Below are positions 52,714 through 62,089 of a stretch of DNA of 64,000 nucleotides, piece after piece. This stretch comes from Arcicella rigui (GTDB taxonomy: Bacteria > Bacteroidota > Bacteroidia > Cytophagales > Spirosomataceae). Both the position numbers and the translations under genes were made by a program. Within the stretch, counting starts at the first letter, position 1. Every line of letters begins with the position of its first letter. The stretch spans positions 55,148 to 119,147 of the forward strand of contig NZ_JAYFUM010000025.1 in the NCBI RefSeq assembly GCF_034929435.1. The letters run 5' to 3'. The notes under the pieces were generated by a model, which had not been told where the DNA came from, did no database searches, and saw nothing but the letters and a program-made list of their open reading frames with translations.

Positions 52714-55700
52714 TTAATTAACTTTTATAATCTTTTTAGTTATTTGGTCTCCTCCTTGAATAACTTCTACTACATAGCTACCAGCAGGTAAATGTCTAAT
52801 ATCCAATTTAGTAGTAAATGTATTGCTTGATTTTTCAAATACGTTGTGGTACAAAATTCTACCCATTGTTTCGTCACAAATTTTAACCTCTAATTGTTCT
52901 GAACTTTCGTTTTCAAGCGACAATAATAAGTAATCAATTGTTGGGTTTGGATAAGTACTCAAGCTGTATAATAATGATTGCTCTTTTTCTGTACATTTTT
53001 CAACAATTTTTACATTCATTTCAGTTGTTGGCATGATACTATTAGTTTTTGGCACAGTTGTTGCTACATTATTAGCAACTTCTGATGGGAACAAAAACAT
53101 AGGAGTTTCAGTAATTGTCAATGAAAACTTACCAGCCACACTTGATAACGTTGTTACTTTCATGGAGTCAACTCCAAGTGAAGGGGTGTATAGGTTCGCT
53201 TTTGACACATTACCAAGATTTAAAGAGTATGTGGCAGTACGTCCAATTTCGTCAGGAATCATTAAAACATACGCAGATTTTCCATTCAATTCATAACGGT
53301 CAATTAGAGGGTCTTGTGAAATTGTCTCCATATAGACATAGTCACCCATCAATTTATTGGTCTGATACAAATAATCAGCAGCAGGTCTGCGACTGGCATC
53401 CGGATTGACAAGGCCAGAAGAGCCAAATTGAATAGGATTGGCAAAATTATCATCATAAACTTCGTAAAAGAAGCTTCTTTCTACTCCTAAACGATTATAC
53501 ATTAAAGATGATCTTAAAGTCCAATCGGCTTGAGTAATATACTCAGATTTATCTTTAATAGGAATTGCTTTTAAAGGGCTTCCTTGGTTTAGGTCATAAC
53601 CTAATTCAGAAATCCAAACAGGCATATCGTTTAAATATTCATGCGACATTTGAACAAAATCTTTTGCAGTTTGTCCAGCATTAGATATTTCAGGGGCAGA
53701 TCCACGAGTAGATGTACCACTTTGTGTTGAATTAGCATTATCAGAATATAAGTGATAGTTAATTACATCCCAGCAAACATTTACTGTTCCATCAGGATTA
53801 TATCCTCTGAATTCTTTACACCAGTCTATCATTCCTCTTACATAGTCAGTTTTAGCAAAAGCTAATCCAGCCATTACAACTTTCATATTAGGGTCAGCAT
53901 TTTTAACGCCAACACCTGGTCCCATTGTGTTTTTATGACCATCATAGAAAGCAGATAAGTTTGCTGCATGTTCACGTGCAGTTTGATAAGAGCTACGTCC
54001 TTTCCACCATTTGTCACGTTCATTACCACATTCGATGTATTTTACAACACCTAATCCAACTTTTACTTCATTAATGTTATCAAGAGTCCAGCGAGGTTTA
54101 CTATATACACTCAACAAAGAGCGGTCAACATTAGGATTACTACCATAACGTGCAGCAAATTGAAATCCAACTTTAGCTTGCTCAATATATGAAGAAGGTT
54201 CTGTTACTGGTCTGCCATATTTTGCTGGAGAAATATTGTGGTCTCTATCTGCTTCAGGATGAGTATTAACCAACCAATCTGGAGCAGTTTGAATACAAGC
54301 CAATACTTCAATTCCTTCTAATTTACAACGCTGATAAATTGCATCGTAATTCCATCCACCGTTAAATGTTGGGTTAAAAGTATAATTACCTTCGCTTGCC
54401 TCAAGTCTATGCCAATCGATGTAATGACGGAAACCTCCGAAAGATTTCATCGCTTTTAATTTTTTCTCATCGATGTTTACTGCATTAAATGGGTCATAAA
54501 AATCCCATTCAAATCCATTAACCCCCGTTCCATATTTCATTTTGATATTCTTTTTAGGAGCGGCAGCAAGTACTTTTTTACTTGGCGTATGAGTACCGTA
54601 TAATTCTATTTCTGTTGGGAAATTTCCATAAGTATTGATTAACAAATATCTGATTTTAGCAGTCGGAGGGTTTTTCAATACAAAGTTTTTAGGATCAGCA
54701 GGGTCTGGACCTACCCAATCATTGTATAATTCACCTGTAAATTTAGCAACTTGGATTTTTTCCCATTTATCAGTGATAATAAATAAAGTCATTGGGTCAG
54801 TAGTGAAAATACCTTGACCATCGTGAAAACGAATACTTTTTAAAGTCATTTCTTCATCGTCCGCTAATGGATAATACGCATCCCAACGATTGAATATTTT
54901 ACCCCAACCAACTTCTACACTAACCCCTAATACACCATCAAATAAACCGCCTATACCGTTTGGTGCATTGTTGAGTTGATACCAACGTTTTCCATCAATA
55001 GCTATTTTTGTTCCTTCAATTACAGGCGTTGTTGCAACAGGATTCGTTGTTGTTGGAGGCGTTACTACTACAACTGGATTATTAAGTGGAACTACATCAC
55101 CAAGTGCTTCTGTTGCAGTTGTTGTTGCCGCAAGACCATAAACCTGTACTTTTTGCGGAATGTTATTACCGTATTTGTGAACGATAATTGCATCGGCATC
55201 GAAAGGAGTTGCTACTACAATATCTACAAATTGTTTGTATGTAAGCCCTTCAAATACACCTAAAAGAGTTCTTTTTGAACCATCCAAAGCATAGATTGAA
55301 ACTGGGTTATCAGTGAAAGTACCAGCATCATCATACAAAGAAATTTTTGTAATTTTACTACGTTTTTCTAAAGTCAATCTAATATCTACCCATCTTGAAT
55401 TATCGCCCCAAACGCTTGCTATTAAACTGTTTAAGTCGTCATTCAACCAAGGGGTGTAATCCATTCCTGTATTTTCTCCTGCTTTAATCGCTGAAATTTT
55501 AATACGTGCTGCCACTGGAGTTGTAACAACAGGGGTAGTTACAACAGGAGTCGTTACTACTGGTGTTGTTGTTACATTTGAAGTCGTTGTTGCAGTTGTA
55601 CCATAAATTTGTACTTTTTGGGGTACATTATTACCATACTTACGAATAATAATAGCATCTACATCAAATGGTTTTGATACAATAATATCTACAAATTGAT

Positions 55701-57015
55701 TATAAGTAAGACCAGCAAATGTTCCTATTTGTGTTTGGGTTGTGCCATCTAAAGCATAAACTGTTACTGGATTGTCTGAGAAAGTTCCAGCTCCATCATA
55801 TAAAGATACCTTCGTTAATTTAGTACGTTTTTCTAAAGTTAATTTAATATCAACCCATTTTGAATTAGCTGTTCCCCAAGCACTGGCAATCAAACTATTC
55901 AAATCGTCATTTAACCAAGGTGTATAATCCATCCCAGTATTTTCACTTGGTGTGATTGTACTAATTTTAACACGACTTGCTGCTACTGTCGTAGGAGTGG
56001 TGGCAGGAGTGGTTGTCGTGGTGGAAGTCGAAGGCGTTGTAGTAACAGTTGGAGTCGTTACTGTACTCGTCGTTGTTGCAGCTGTACCATAAATCTGTAC
56101 TTTTTGGGGTACATTATTACCATACTTACGAATAATAATAGCATCTACATCAAATGGTTTTGATACAATAATATCTACAAACTGGTTATAAGTAAGACCA
56201 GCAAATGTTCCTATTTGTGTTTTTGTTGTACCATCTAAAGCATAAACTGTTACTGGATTGTCTGAAAAAGTTCCAGCTCCATCATATAAAGATACCTTTG
56301 TTAATTTGGTACGTTTTTCTAAAGTTAATTTAATATCAACCCATTTTGAATTAGCTGTTCCCCAAGCACTGGCAATTAAACTATTCAAATCGTCATTTAA
56401 CCAAGGTGTATAATCCATCCCAGTATTTTCACTTGGTGTGATTGTACTAATTTTAACACGACTTGCTGCTACTGTCGTAGGAGTGGTGGCAGGAGTAGTT
56501 GTAGTGGTTGAAGTCGAAGGAGTTGTGGTAACAGTTGGAGTCGTTACTGTACTTGCCGTTGTTGCAGCTGTACCATAAATCTGTACTTTTTGGGGAATGT
56601 TATTACCATACTTACGAATAATAATAGCATCAGCATCAAATGGTTTTGATACAATAATATCAACGAACTGGTTGTAAGTAAGACCAGCAAATGTTCCTAT
56701 TTGCGTTTTGGTTGTACCATCTAAAGCATAAACTGTTACTGGATTGTCTGAGAAAGTTCCAGCTCCATCATATAAAGATACCTTCGTTAATTTGGTACGT
56801 TTTTCTAAAGTTAATTTAACATCAACCCATTTTGAGTTGGCTGTTCCCCAAGCACTGGCTACTAAACTATTCAAATCGTCGTTCAACCAAGGACTATAAT
56901 CCATTCCAGTATTCTCACTTGGTGTGATATAAGAAATCTTGACACGTGTTGCTGTCTGACCAAAACCTACAAAAGAGGCTAAAAAAAGTAGGGTAAAAAG
57001 TATCAACTTTTCCAT
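52714..57015 (-). CDS. Giant T9SS-exported protein: repeated discoidin-like domains plus GH-A-clan glycosidase-like domain
   Basis: 1433 residues. Signal peptide to about 20 (FASFVGFGQ-like end). Four similar domains of about 130 residues follow near 22-150, 185-310, 347-472 and 503-627, each with DYTPWLNDDLNSLIASAWG, WVDIKLTLEKRTKLTKVSLY and IYG at the end; they look like F5/8-type-C (discoidin) carbohydrate-binding sandwiches. Thr/Pro-rich linkers separate them, and a divergent fifth copy spans about 690-830. Residues 840-1290 form a TIM-barrel-like region with YIECGNERDKWW (acid/base candidate Glu999) and VWISELGYDLN (nucleophile candidate Glu1137), the arrangement of GH clan A. The C-terminus (YPNPTIDYLLLSLE to KKIIKVN) is a type IX sorting domain. 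Substrate unknown. Confidence 0.85.
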   Translation of the reverse strand: MEKLILFTLLFLASFVGFGQTATRVKISYITPSENTGMDYSPWLNDDLNSLVASAWGTANSKWVDVKLTLEKRTKLTKVSLYDGAGTFSDNPVTVYALDGTTKTQIGTFAGLTYNQFVDIIVSKPFDADAIIIRKYGNNIPQKVQIYGTAATTASTVTTPTVTTTPSTSTTTTTPATTPTTVAASRVKISTITPSENTGMDYTPWLNDDLNSLIASAWGTANSKWVDIKLTLEKRTKLTKVSLYDGAGTFSDNPVTVYALDGTTKTQIGTFAGLTYNQFVDIIVSKPFDVDAIIIRKYGNNVPQKVQIYGTAATTTSTVTTPTVTTTPSTSTTTTTPATTPTTVAASRVKISTITPSENTGMDYTPWLNDDLNSLIASAWGTANSKWVDIKLTLEKRTKLTKVSLYDGAGTFSDNPVTVYALDGTTQTQIGTFAGLTYNQFVDIIVSKPFDVDAIIIRKYGNNVPQKVQIYGTTATTTSNVTTTPVVTTPVVTTPVVTTPVAARIKISAIKAGENTGMDYTPWLNDDLNSLIASVWGDNSRWVDIRLTLEKRSKITKISLYDDAGTFTDNPVSIYALDGSKRTLLGVFEGLTYKQFVDIVVATPFDADAIIVHKYGNNIPQKVQVYGLAATTTATEALGDVVPLNNPVVVVTPPTTTNPVATTPVIEGTKIAIDGKRWYQLNNAPNGIGGLFDGVLGVSVEVGWGKIFNRWDAYYPLADDEEMTLKSIRFHDGQGIFTTDPMTLFIITDKWEKIQVAKFTGELYNDWVGPDPADPKNFVLKNPPTAKIRYLLINTYGNFPTEIELYGTHTPSKKVLAAAPKKNIKMKYGTGVNGFEWDFYDPFNAVNIDEKKLKAMKSFGGFRHYIDWHRLEASEGNYTFNPTFNGGWNYDAIYQRCKLEGIEVLACIQTAPDWLVNTHPEADRDHNISPAKYGRPVTEPSSYIEQAKVGFQFAARYGSNPNVDRSLLSVYSKPRWTLDNINEVKVGLGVVKYIECGNERDKWWKGRSSYQTAREHAANLSAFYDGHKNTMGPGVGVKNADPNMKVVMAGLAFAKTDYVRGMIDWCKEFRGYNPDGTVNVCWDVINYHLYSDNANSTQSGTSTRGSAPEISNAGQTAKDFVQMSHEYLNDMPVWISELGYDLNQGSPLKAIPIKDKSEYITQADWTLRSSLMYNRLGVERSFFYEVYDDNFANPIQFGSSGLVNPDASRRPAADYLYQTNKLMGDYVYMETISQDPLIDRYELNGKSAYVLMIPDEIGRTATYSLNLGNVSKANLYTPSLGVDSMKVTTLSSVAGKFSLTITETPMFLFPSEVANNVATTVPKTNSIMPTTEMNVKIVEKCTEKEQSLLYSLSTYPNPTIDYLLLSLENESSEQLEVKICDETMGRILYHNVFEKSSNTFTTKLDIRHLPAGSYVVEVIQGGDQITKKIIKVN
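54950..57000. repeat. Nearly identical 486-bp coding repeats
   Basis: The repeat-end segment ACCATAAATCTGTAC recurs near 56572, 56087 and (one change) 55600, and diverged near 55136, so units 1-3 lie 485-487 bp apart and match almost base for base. This indicates recent duplication or gene conversion inside the giant gene. Confidence 0.8.
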
Positions 57016-57671
57016 TGTTATCGGCGGTTAAAATGGATTATTATATAAATGAAAAATATGTTTTAAAAAAGATTTTAATATGTTTTACTGTTGGTAATAT
57101 CAAGCAAGCGTCGAAATTATTGTTCTAATATATGAAATTAAGTTAGCTATTTTCACACTCTACAAAACTTTTTCTGATTTTTTTTTAAATACTTACATTT
57201 TAGCTTTAAAATTTTTCGCTAAAAAAAATTAAAATGTCAACGTTAGTAAAAAGAAACATCACACCTATACAAATAATTCTTCGTGAAAATGTTTTAGTAC
57301 TCACTTCAACCTCTTGCAAACTTTTTTTTCAGATTTACGTAATTTCTCAAGCTACAAATTTCATCACAATATTATAACCTTGCAATCACATGATGATATG
57401 ATATTCATCAAAAGAAAATATGACAATTATTAAAATATAACTTTTTCAATATTAAATATTGTTTTTACATATCCATTTGAAATCAATATTTAGGTACTCG
57501 TCATAAGATGTTTCTTAATGTTTACTTAATGAAAAGTGTTGGAAAAATTGTTTTTGCATTTGAATGGAAATCAGCTAATTTGCTTCAAGTAATTTTCATT
57601 TGTATAAAATTAATTCATCAAACAAATCTTAACTTTTATAAAGTATATCAGTAAAAGTTATATAAAACTGT
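57016..57671. other. Long AT-rich divergent intergenic region
   Basis: 656 bases between the giant glycosidase-like gene (minus) and the NPP gene (plus). No reading frame and no exact -33/-7 pair seen. Only minor dyads are present (for example TGATGA / TCATCA at about 57390-57410). Probably holds both promoters. Confidence 0.5.
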
Positions 57672-58928
57672 ATGATTAAAAGCACGTTATCCATTCTTGC
57701 ATGTCTTTTTTGGGGAATCACCCAAGCACAAGATATTACTCAACAAATTATTCCTAACAGAAAAAATAGTGATACTCAGTTACAAAAACCTTACGTAATT
57801 TTGATTTCAGCGGATGGTTTTAGAGCAGATTTTAAAGATAAATTTCAGGCAAAGAACCTACAAAGACTCAGCGAAAATGGAGTAACCGCCGAATATATGC
57901 TTTCGTCTTTCCCTTCACTCACTTTTCCAAATCATTACAGTATCGCAACTGGCTTGTATCCTTCACATCATGGCTTGGTTGATAATTCATTTTATGATGC
58001 ACAACGAAAGGAAAGCTATAGCATGAGTAACAAAAAAGCCGTTGCTGATGGCTCATGGTATGGAGGTACTCCGCTTTGGGTATTGGCAGAAAAACAACAA
58101 ATGCTTAGTGCAAGCTTCTATTGGGTTGCTTCTGAAAGTGATATTCAAGGTACTTTCCCGACTTATTACTACAATTACAATGAAAAAATTAATATTGATA
58201 CTCGTATTAATACTGTAAAGCAATGGTTGCAATTGCCAGAAGAAAAACGTCCTCATATCATTACTTTTTATTTCCCAGAAGTTGACCACGAGGCTCATAC
58301 CTATGGCCCTGATGCTCAACAAACTGAAGAAGCTGTACACTTTGTTGATACAAGTATTGGTAAACTGGTGGCAACGGTAGATTCATTGAAATTGCCTGTC
58401 AATTTTGTTTTTGTATCCGACCACGGAATGACCAAAGTAGAGTATGAACACCCCATGCTTTTACCTAAAGCGATTGACCCTGAAAAGTTTATTATTCCTC
58501 GTGGTGATGCACTCTTACACCTCTATGCAAAAGACCCCAAAGACATCGTTCCGACTTATGAGGCGTTGAAAAAAGAAGCCCAAGATTTTGATGTTTATTT
58601 AGCGAAAGATATTCCGAAACGATTCCACTATGCAAAAAAAGACGATAAATTCAATAGAATCGGAGATATGCTTTTAGTGCCACATTTACCAAAAGTATTC
58701 GGAATTACAGGGAAACCTACAACGCCCGGAAAACACGGTTTCGACCCTGCCATCAAAGATATGCACGCTACTTTTTTAGCTTGGGGGCCAGCTTTTAAAC
58801 CACAAACTAAAATCAAGGCTTTCGAGAATGTAAATGTATATCCGATGATAGCCACAATTCTTGGTCTTGAATATGACCATGCAATTGATGGAAAAATCAA
58901 GATTTTAAAGCCAATTTTATCAAAGTAA
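57672..58928 (+). CDS. Ectonucleotide pyrophosphatase/phosphodiesterase (NPP) family enzyme
   Basis: 418 residues, exported (signal ACLFWGITQAQ, cleavage near 20). Member of the alkaline-phosphatase superfamily, NPP branch, which hydrolyses nucleotide pyrophosphate or phosphodiester bonds outside the cytoplasm using two zinc ions. Metal ligands are visible: ISADGF (Asp48), the nucleophile Thr84 in PSLTFPNHYS, PEVDHEAHTYG, VFVSDHGM and GKHGFDP. All six expected metal-binding positions seem present. It stands alone, with a terminator after it. With the phytase and phosphatase fusion it fits a phosphate-scavenging lifestyle. Confidence 0.92.
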   Translation: MIKSTLSILACLFWGITQAQDITQQIIPNRKNSDTQLQKPYVILISADGFRADFKDKFQAKNLQRLSENGVTAEYMLSSFPSLTFPNHYSIATGLYPSHHGLVDNSFYDAQRKESYSMSNKKAVADGSWYGGTPLWVLAEKQQMLSASFYWVASESDIQGTFPTYYYNYNEKINIDTRINTVKQWLQLPEEKRPHIITFYFPEVDHEAHTYGPDAQQTEEAVHFVDTSIGKLVATVDSLKLPVNFVFVSDHGMTKVEYEHPMLLPKAIDPEKFIIPRGDALLHLYAKDPKDIVPTYEALKKEAQDFDVYLAKDIPKRFHYAKKDDKFNRIGDMLLVPHLPKVFGITGKPTTPGKHGFDPAIKDMHATFLAWGPAFKPQTKIKAFENVNVYPMIATILGLEYDHAIDGKIKILKPILSK

Positions 58929-59068
58929 GGTAAATCTATCATTCAGGCTTAAAAAATGCCTCAGAAGGCAAAAAAACACTATTCTTGACTTTATTATTCA
59001 ATAATATTGTTCTGAAAAAACAGAATTTGATTCTTGTCTGATATTTTTCGATAAAATATCATAAAAAT

Positions 59069-59114
59069 AAATCCTACATTCAAATAGCTTAACCAGAATT
59101 TGAATGTAGGATTT
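59069..59114. terminator. Bidirectional terminator between the NPP gene and parB
   Basis: Perfect 17-bp arms (59069-59085, 59098-59114; AAATCCTACATTCAAAT) with a 12-base loop, followed by TT on the plus strand and preceded by an A-rich tract that gives T residues on the minus strand. Confidence 0.85.
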
Positions 59115-59135
59115 TTATTCCGCTTTTGTTTACAA

Positions 59136-60041
59136 CTATTTCAAAATCGTCTTGAATTCTTCAAGTGCTATTTGGGTTGCTTCAAAATCTTGAAGGCTTC
59201 TTGTCGAATAAACCGTTTTTATACTTTTCAAAAGTTGATTATACTTCTGCAAAGCTATTTCTTCTAAAGAGTTTTGTGCTTTCTCAGTACTCGTTTGCTG
59301 AATGAGTTTTTCTACTTCCTCAAAGTTTTCGATGGCTTGTACTTCTTCCTTGCTTTTGGCTAAAAGCTGAATTTTACTTTTATCAACTTTTCGTTTTCCT
59401 GACAATACTTCATTCCGAAGTGTCGGACTAAGTTTATCCAAACCTTCGGCAAAAGCAGCATCTCTACGAATGGTTTTTTCCCCAACGTTGTACTCTTTTG
59501 CCAAGCGTGCTGCTGTCGTAATTTTGGATTCTGTTACTTCTTGGTTTTCTGTCGAATTTTCGTCTCTTGCTCCTTGGAGATTTTCGGCTACACTATTTTT
59601 TTCGGTATTGTATCTCAAACCACGCAAATACGAAGCTTGCTGTGCATTCAGATTTCTACGCCCAAGCTGCAAATCAATCATGTGTTCTTTTACCGTTTTC
59701 ATCGAATCGAACGACAAAAGTTGCACATTGAAAGTAATGCCAAATTCTTTACAAATCCCAAAACGATTATGCCCATCTATCAACACGTAGGCAGCTTCCA
59801 TCGCCGAACCTTGCCCAATTACGTCTTTCGTAGTTTCCCAAAGTAAAAGTGGGTCTTTGCAACCATTGGCCAACAAATTGCTTTTTAGTTGAGCCAATTC
59901 TGTATCCAGTAGGGGAGGAATAAAACTTTTCAATTCCTCCAAAACGATAATGTTTTGCTTGATTGTTTCCAAAGGCGAAAAACTGTTGGTGATAGCCAAC
60001 TTTGCTTTTTCTGCAATGGATATTTTTATATTTTTTGCCAT
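59136..60041 (-). CDS. parB: ParB-like partition protein
   Basis: 301 residues. N-terminal ParB/Srx nuclease-like domain with VLIDGHNRF (DGHNRF at 89-94), the variant of the CTP-binding box used by plasmid ParB relatives, then a helix-turn-helix (ITTAARLAKEYNVGEKTIRR near 170-190) and a helical C-terminus for dimerisation. ParB loads on parS sites and stimulates the ATPase of ParA to segregate the replicon. It starts 21 bases after the parA stop, in one operon with it. ATG at 60041. Confidence 0.88.
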   Translation of the reverse strand: MAKNIKISIAEKAKLAITNSFSPLETIKQNIIVLEELKSFIPPLLDTELAQLKSNLLANGCKDPLLLWETTKDVIGQGSAMEAAYVLIDGHNRFGICKEFGITFNVQLLSFDSMKTVKEHMIDLQLGRRNLNAQQASYLRGLRYNTEKNSVAENLQGARDENSTENQEVTESKITTAARLAKEYNVGEKTIRRDAAFAEGLDKLSPTLRNEVLSGKRKVDKSKIQLLAKSKEEVQAIENFEEVEKLIQQTSTEKAQNSLEEIALQKYNQLLKSIKTVYSTRSLQDFEATQIALEEFKTILK

Positions 60042-60062
60042 AACGCTAAAGTCTTCCTTGGT

Positions 60063-61010
60063 TTAAAACAGTGACAAGTACTCATCACAAAAATCTTCAT
60101 AACACTTTGCCGCTTCCGAAGCTTTATCAAAAGTCCTAATCGGAATTTGTTCGATTTGTGCCTTTTGGAAAGCAATCAGGTGTTTAATTTCTCTGTCAAA
60201 GACTTTCACGTGTGGGAAAATACTTCTAACCGTCTCTTTGATACCGTCATGCACCGTATTTTTCCGAACCATCGTAAACACAATGCCATCTACTTGCAAA
60301 GACGGATTAAATATTTGGCGAGCTTCGGCAATACGCTCCAGCAAAGTATTCAAACCTTTCAAGGCCGACATCTCTGGCAAAAGCGTTATCAAACAACTAT
60401 TCGACGCTTGCATGGCACTCATCGTAAGAATATTCAAAGATGGCGGACAATCTATCAAAATGAAATCATAATTTTGACTCAGTCTCGCAATCAAAATTTT
60501 TAATCTTTGCTCTCCACCGACTTTGTTCAAAAGTTCTGTTTCAGCTTTAGCCAATTCAATATCTGAGGGGGCAATATCCAAATTTTCGGAAATATTGTAC
60601 ACAGGTAAATCTGCCAATTTAATCAAACTGTTGTACACTTGTTGCTCATCCTGAATATGCACATCAAAAATCTGACTTAAATTTCCTTGAGGGTCTAAAT
60701 CAATCAGCAACACTTTGAAGCCTTTTTTGGCAATCGCTTCACCCAAATATCCTGTGGTAGTGGTTTTTCCAACGCCTCCTTTGTGGTTAATTACCGACAC
60801 CACTCTTGCTTTCTCGTACAAATTGGTCGAAAAGCCATATCCAGTTACTACTGGCAAAAGTAATTCTAAATGTTTTTCGCTTAAATTTCTTTCACCTTTC
60901 AAAGCTTTGGCCAAAGTATCTTTAGCCAATCCCGCTTCTCTCTCTAAAGTTGCCACAGAAATAGCATTTCTTCTTCTGAGAAATCTTAATAACAATTCTT
61001 GAGTCAACAT
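60063..61010 (-). CDS. parA: ParA partition ATPase with N-terminal HTH
   Basis: 315 residues from the ATG at 61010; an in-frame TTG at 61073 lies inside the promoter inverted repeat and is rejected. Residues 1-55 form a winged/helix-turn-helix region (ATLEREAGLAKDTLAKALKG), as in P1-type ParA proteins that repress their own operon. The ATPase follows: deviant Walker A KGGVGKT (77-83), LLIDLDPQGNLSQ, and LIDCPPSLN. ParA forms ATP-dependent patterns on the nucleoid that move ParB-bound DNA. First gene of parAB; an operator-like inverted repeat precedes it. Confidence 0.93.
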   Translation of the reverse strand: MLTQELLLRFLRRRNAISVATLEREAGLAKDTLAKALKGERNLSEKHLELLLPVVTGYGFSTNLYEKARVVSVINHKGGVGKTTTTGYLGEAIAKKGFKVLLIDLDPQGNLSQIFDVHIQDEQQVYNSLIKLADLPVYNISENLDIAPSDIELAKAETELLNKVGGEQRLKILIARLSQNYDFILIDCPPSLNILTMSAMQASNSCLITLLPEMSALKGLNTLLERIAEARQIFNPSLQVDGIVFTMVRKNTVHDGIKETVRSIFPHVKVFDREIKHLIAFQKAQIEQIPIRTFDKASEAAKCYEDFCDEYLSLF

Positions 61011-61039
61011 ACTGCACTGATTAAAAATGGATACTTTGT

Positions 61040-61074
61040 CAAAAGTACAGCTTTTGTATAATATTTCATGCAAA
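61040..61074 (-). promoter_or_regulatory. parAB promoter
   Basis: On the minus strand, -7 TACTTTTG (61040-61047) and a TTTTG within 61071-61075 at 23 bases, slightly longer than the usual spacing. The left arm of the 24-bp inverted repeat overlaps the spacer, which fits autoregulation. Confidence 0.55.
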
Positions 61075-61106
61075 ATTTTATTTTTTGCATGAAATATTAT
61101 ACAAAA
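61052..61106. promoter_or_regulatory. 24-bp perfect inverted repeat upstream of parA (operator or parS candidate)
   Basis: Arms 61052-61075 and 61083-61106 are exact complements around a 7-base spacer; the inner half-sites read TTTCATGCAAAA / TTTTGCATGAAA. It overlaps the parA promoter and can be the site for ParA's N-terminal HTH or for ParB. Confidence 0.75.
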
Positions 61107-61124
61107 TAATTTTCCTTTTTTTTT

Positions 61125-61156
61125 CTTTTTGTTGCGGGCTTGCCCGCAACAAAAAG
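61125..61156. terminator. Strong hairpin between parA and the origin
   Basis: Perfect 15-bp arms (CTTTTTGTTGCGGGC and complement) with only two bases between them, GC-rich at the tip and T-rich at the base on both strands. It insulates the parAB promoter from the iteron region. Confidence 0.75.
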
Positions 61157-61196
61157 AAGGTATGTTTAACTAAATAAAAAAAATACATTTTTAAAA

Positions 61197-61237
61197 AAAA
61201 ATCTCTCTCTCGTTTTCTTTTTTTGAGAGAGATTTTT
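61197..61237. terminator. Second hairpin before the iterons
   Basis: 13-bp arms AAAAATCTCTCTC / GAGAGAGATTTTT around a 15-base T-rich loop. It could terminate transcription entering the origin from either side. Confidence 0.65.
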
Positions 61238-61296
61238 AATATATTTTTTAATAATACTTTTTAGAATATTTTTTATATATATTTTTAGGGGTCTCG
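61238..61296. other. AT-rich segment next to the iterons (possible unwinding element)
   Basis: Nearly all A/T from 61238 to 61287 (for example TATATATATTTTT), directly beside the iteron cluster, the usual place for DNA unwinding in iteron origins. Confidence 0.45.
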
Positions 61297-61521
61297 TAAC
61301 TCATTGATTTTCAGAAATATGCAGCAAGTTTTGGCAACAAATTGTAGGTAATTAGGCAACAAATTGTAGGTGTTAGGCAACAAATTGTAGGTATTAGGCA
61401 ACAAATTGTAGGTATTAGGCAACAAATTGTAGGTAATTAGGCAACAAATTGTAGGTATTAGGCAACAAATTGTAGGTTGGATTTATCCAATTTTAAAATG
61501 GTTTTTGATAACTCATTGATT
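61297..61521. repeat. 13-bp direct repeats flanking the iteron cluster
   Basis: TAACTCATTGATT occurs at 61297-61309 and 61509-61521, just outside the seven clustered iterons. Confidence 0.7.
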
Positions 61522-61953
61522 ATAAAAAAAATAGAGAAATTCTATTAGGCAACAAATTGTAGGTTGCTAAAATCACGCTCATTTAGCCGTCAATATTGAC
61601 TAAAAAGCATTTTACTTTCAAAATTTAGGCAACAAATTGTAGGTAATCATTGGTTAGTAGATGCTGCTAATCGAAAAGCTTATCAAGGGATACTTTATTG
61701 AAAATTAAGTCGAAAAATGCTTCTTTTCTTTAGGCAACAAATTGTAGGTATTTTATAAATAGATGGAAATTACTTGTTCAACAATCTATTTTTCTGGAAT
61801 TTCTCAAAAACGCTCTTTTTATGCCCAAAAAACATCCTATTTCTTCGTCAAAATCAATAAAATCATTTAGGCAACAAATTGTAGGTATCTTTTATTCATC
61901 CACTAACTTTTCTTCAGGTTTGCATTCCTATTTATTGGCAACAAAATGTAGGT
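61333..61953 (+). repeat. Replication origin with twelve iterons GGCAACAAATTGTAGGT
   Basis: Eleven exact copies and one variant of the 17-base unit, all in the same orientation. Starts: 61333, 61355, 61376, 61397, 61418, 61440, 61461 (spaced 21-22 bases), then 61548, 61628, 61733, 61870 and the variant 61937. Most are preceded by TTA. A DnaA-box-like TTATCCAAT lies at 61483. This is the layout of iteron-regulated plasmid origins next to a Rep_3/RepB initiator gene. Confidence 0.93.
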
Positions 61954-62038
61954 GAAAAACCTCTTTTTAGCTCATTTTTCGCTTGATAATAGCCTTATAG
62001 AACAGATTTTAGCCTAAATTTTGAATAGGAAACATTTT

Positions 62039-62069
62039 TTTGAATTGTTGCCAAAAAAAATTAGCTTTG
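62039..62069 (+). promoter_or_regulatory. rep promoter with inverted half-iteron
   Basis: -33 TTTG (62039-62042), 19 bases, -7 TAGCTTTG (62062-62069), a full consensus match. ATTGTTGCC at 62044-62052 in the spacer is the inverted complement of the iteron's first half, a natural site for Rep dimers to repress their own gene. Confidence 0.75.
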
Positions 62070-62089
62070 TATAAGTAACAGCGAAGCAA

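Noticed and set aside
61011..61073. TTG start for parA at 61073
   Set aside because: It lies in the promoter and inverted repeat; the ATG at 61010 starts exactly at the HTH domain.
61333..61953. CRISPR array
   Set aside because: The 17-base units have 4-5-base gaps or irregular AT-rich gaps, there is no spacer-length regularity and no cas genes; this is an iteron origin.
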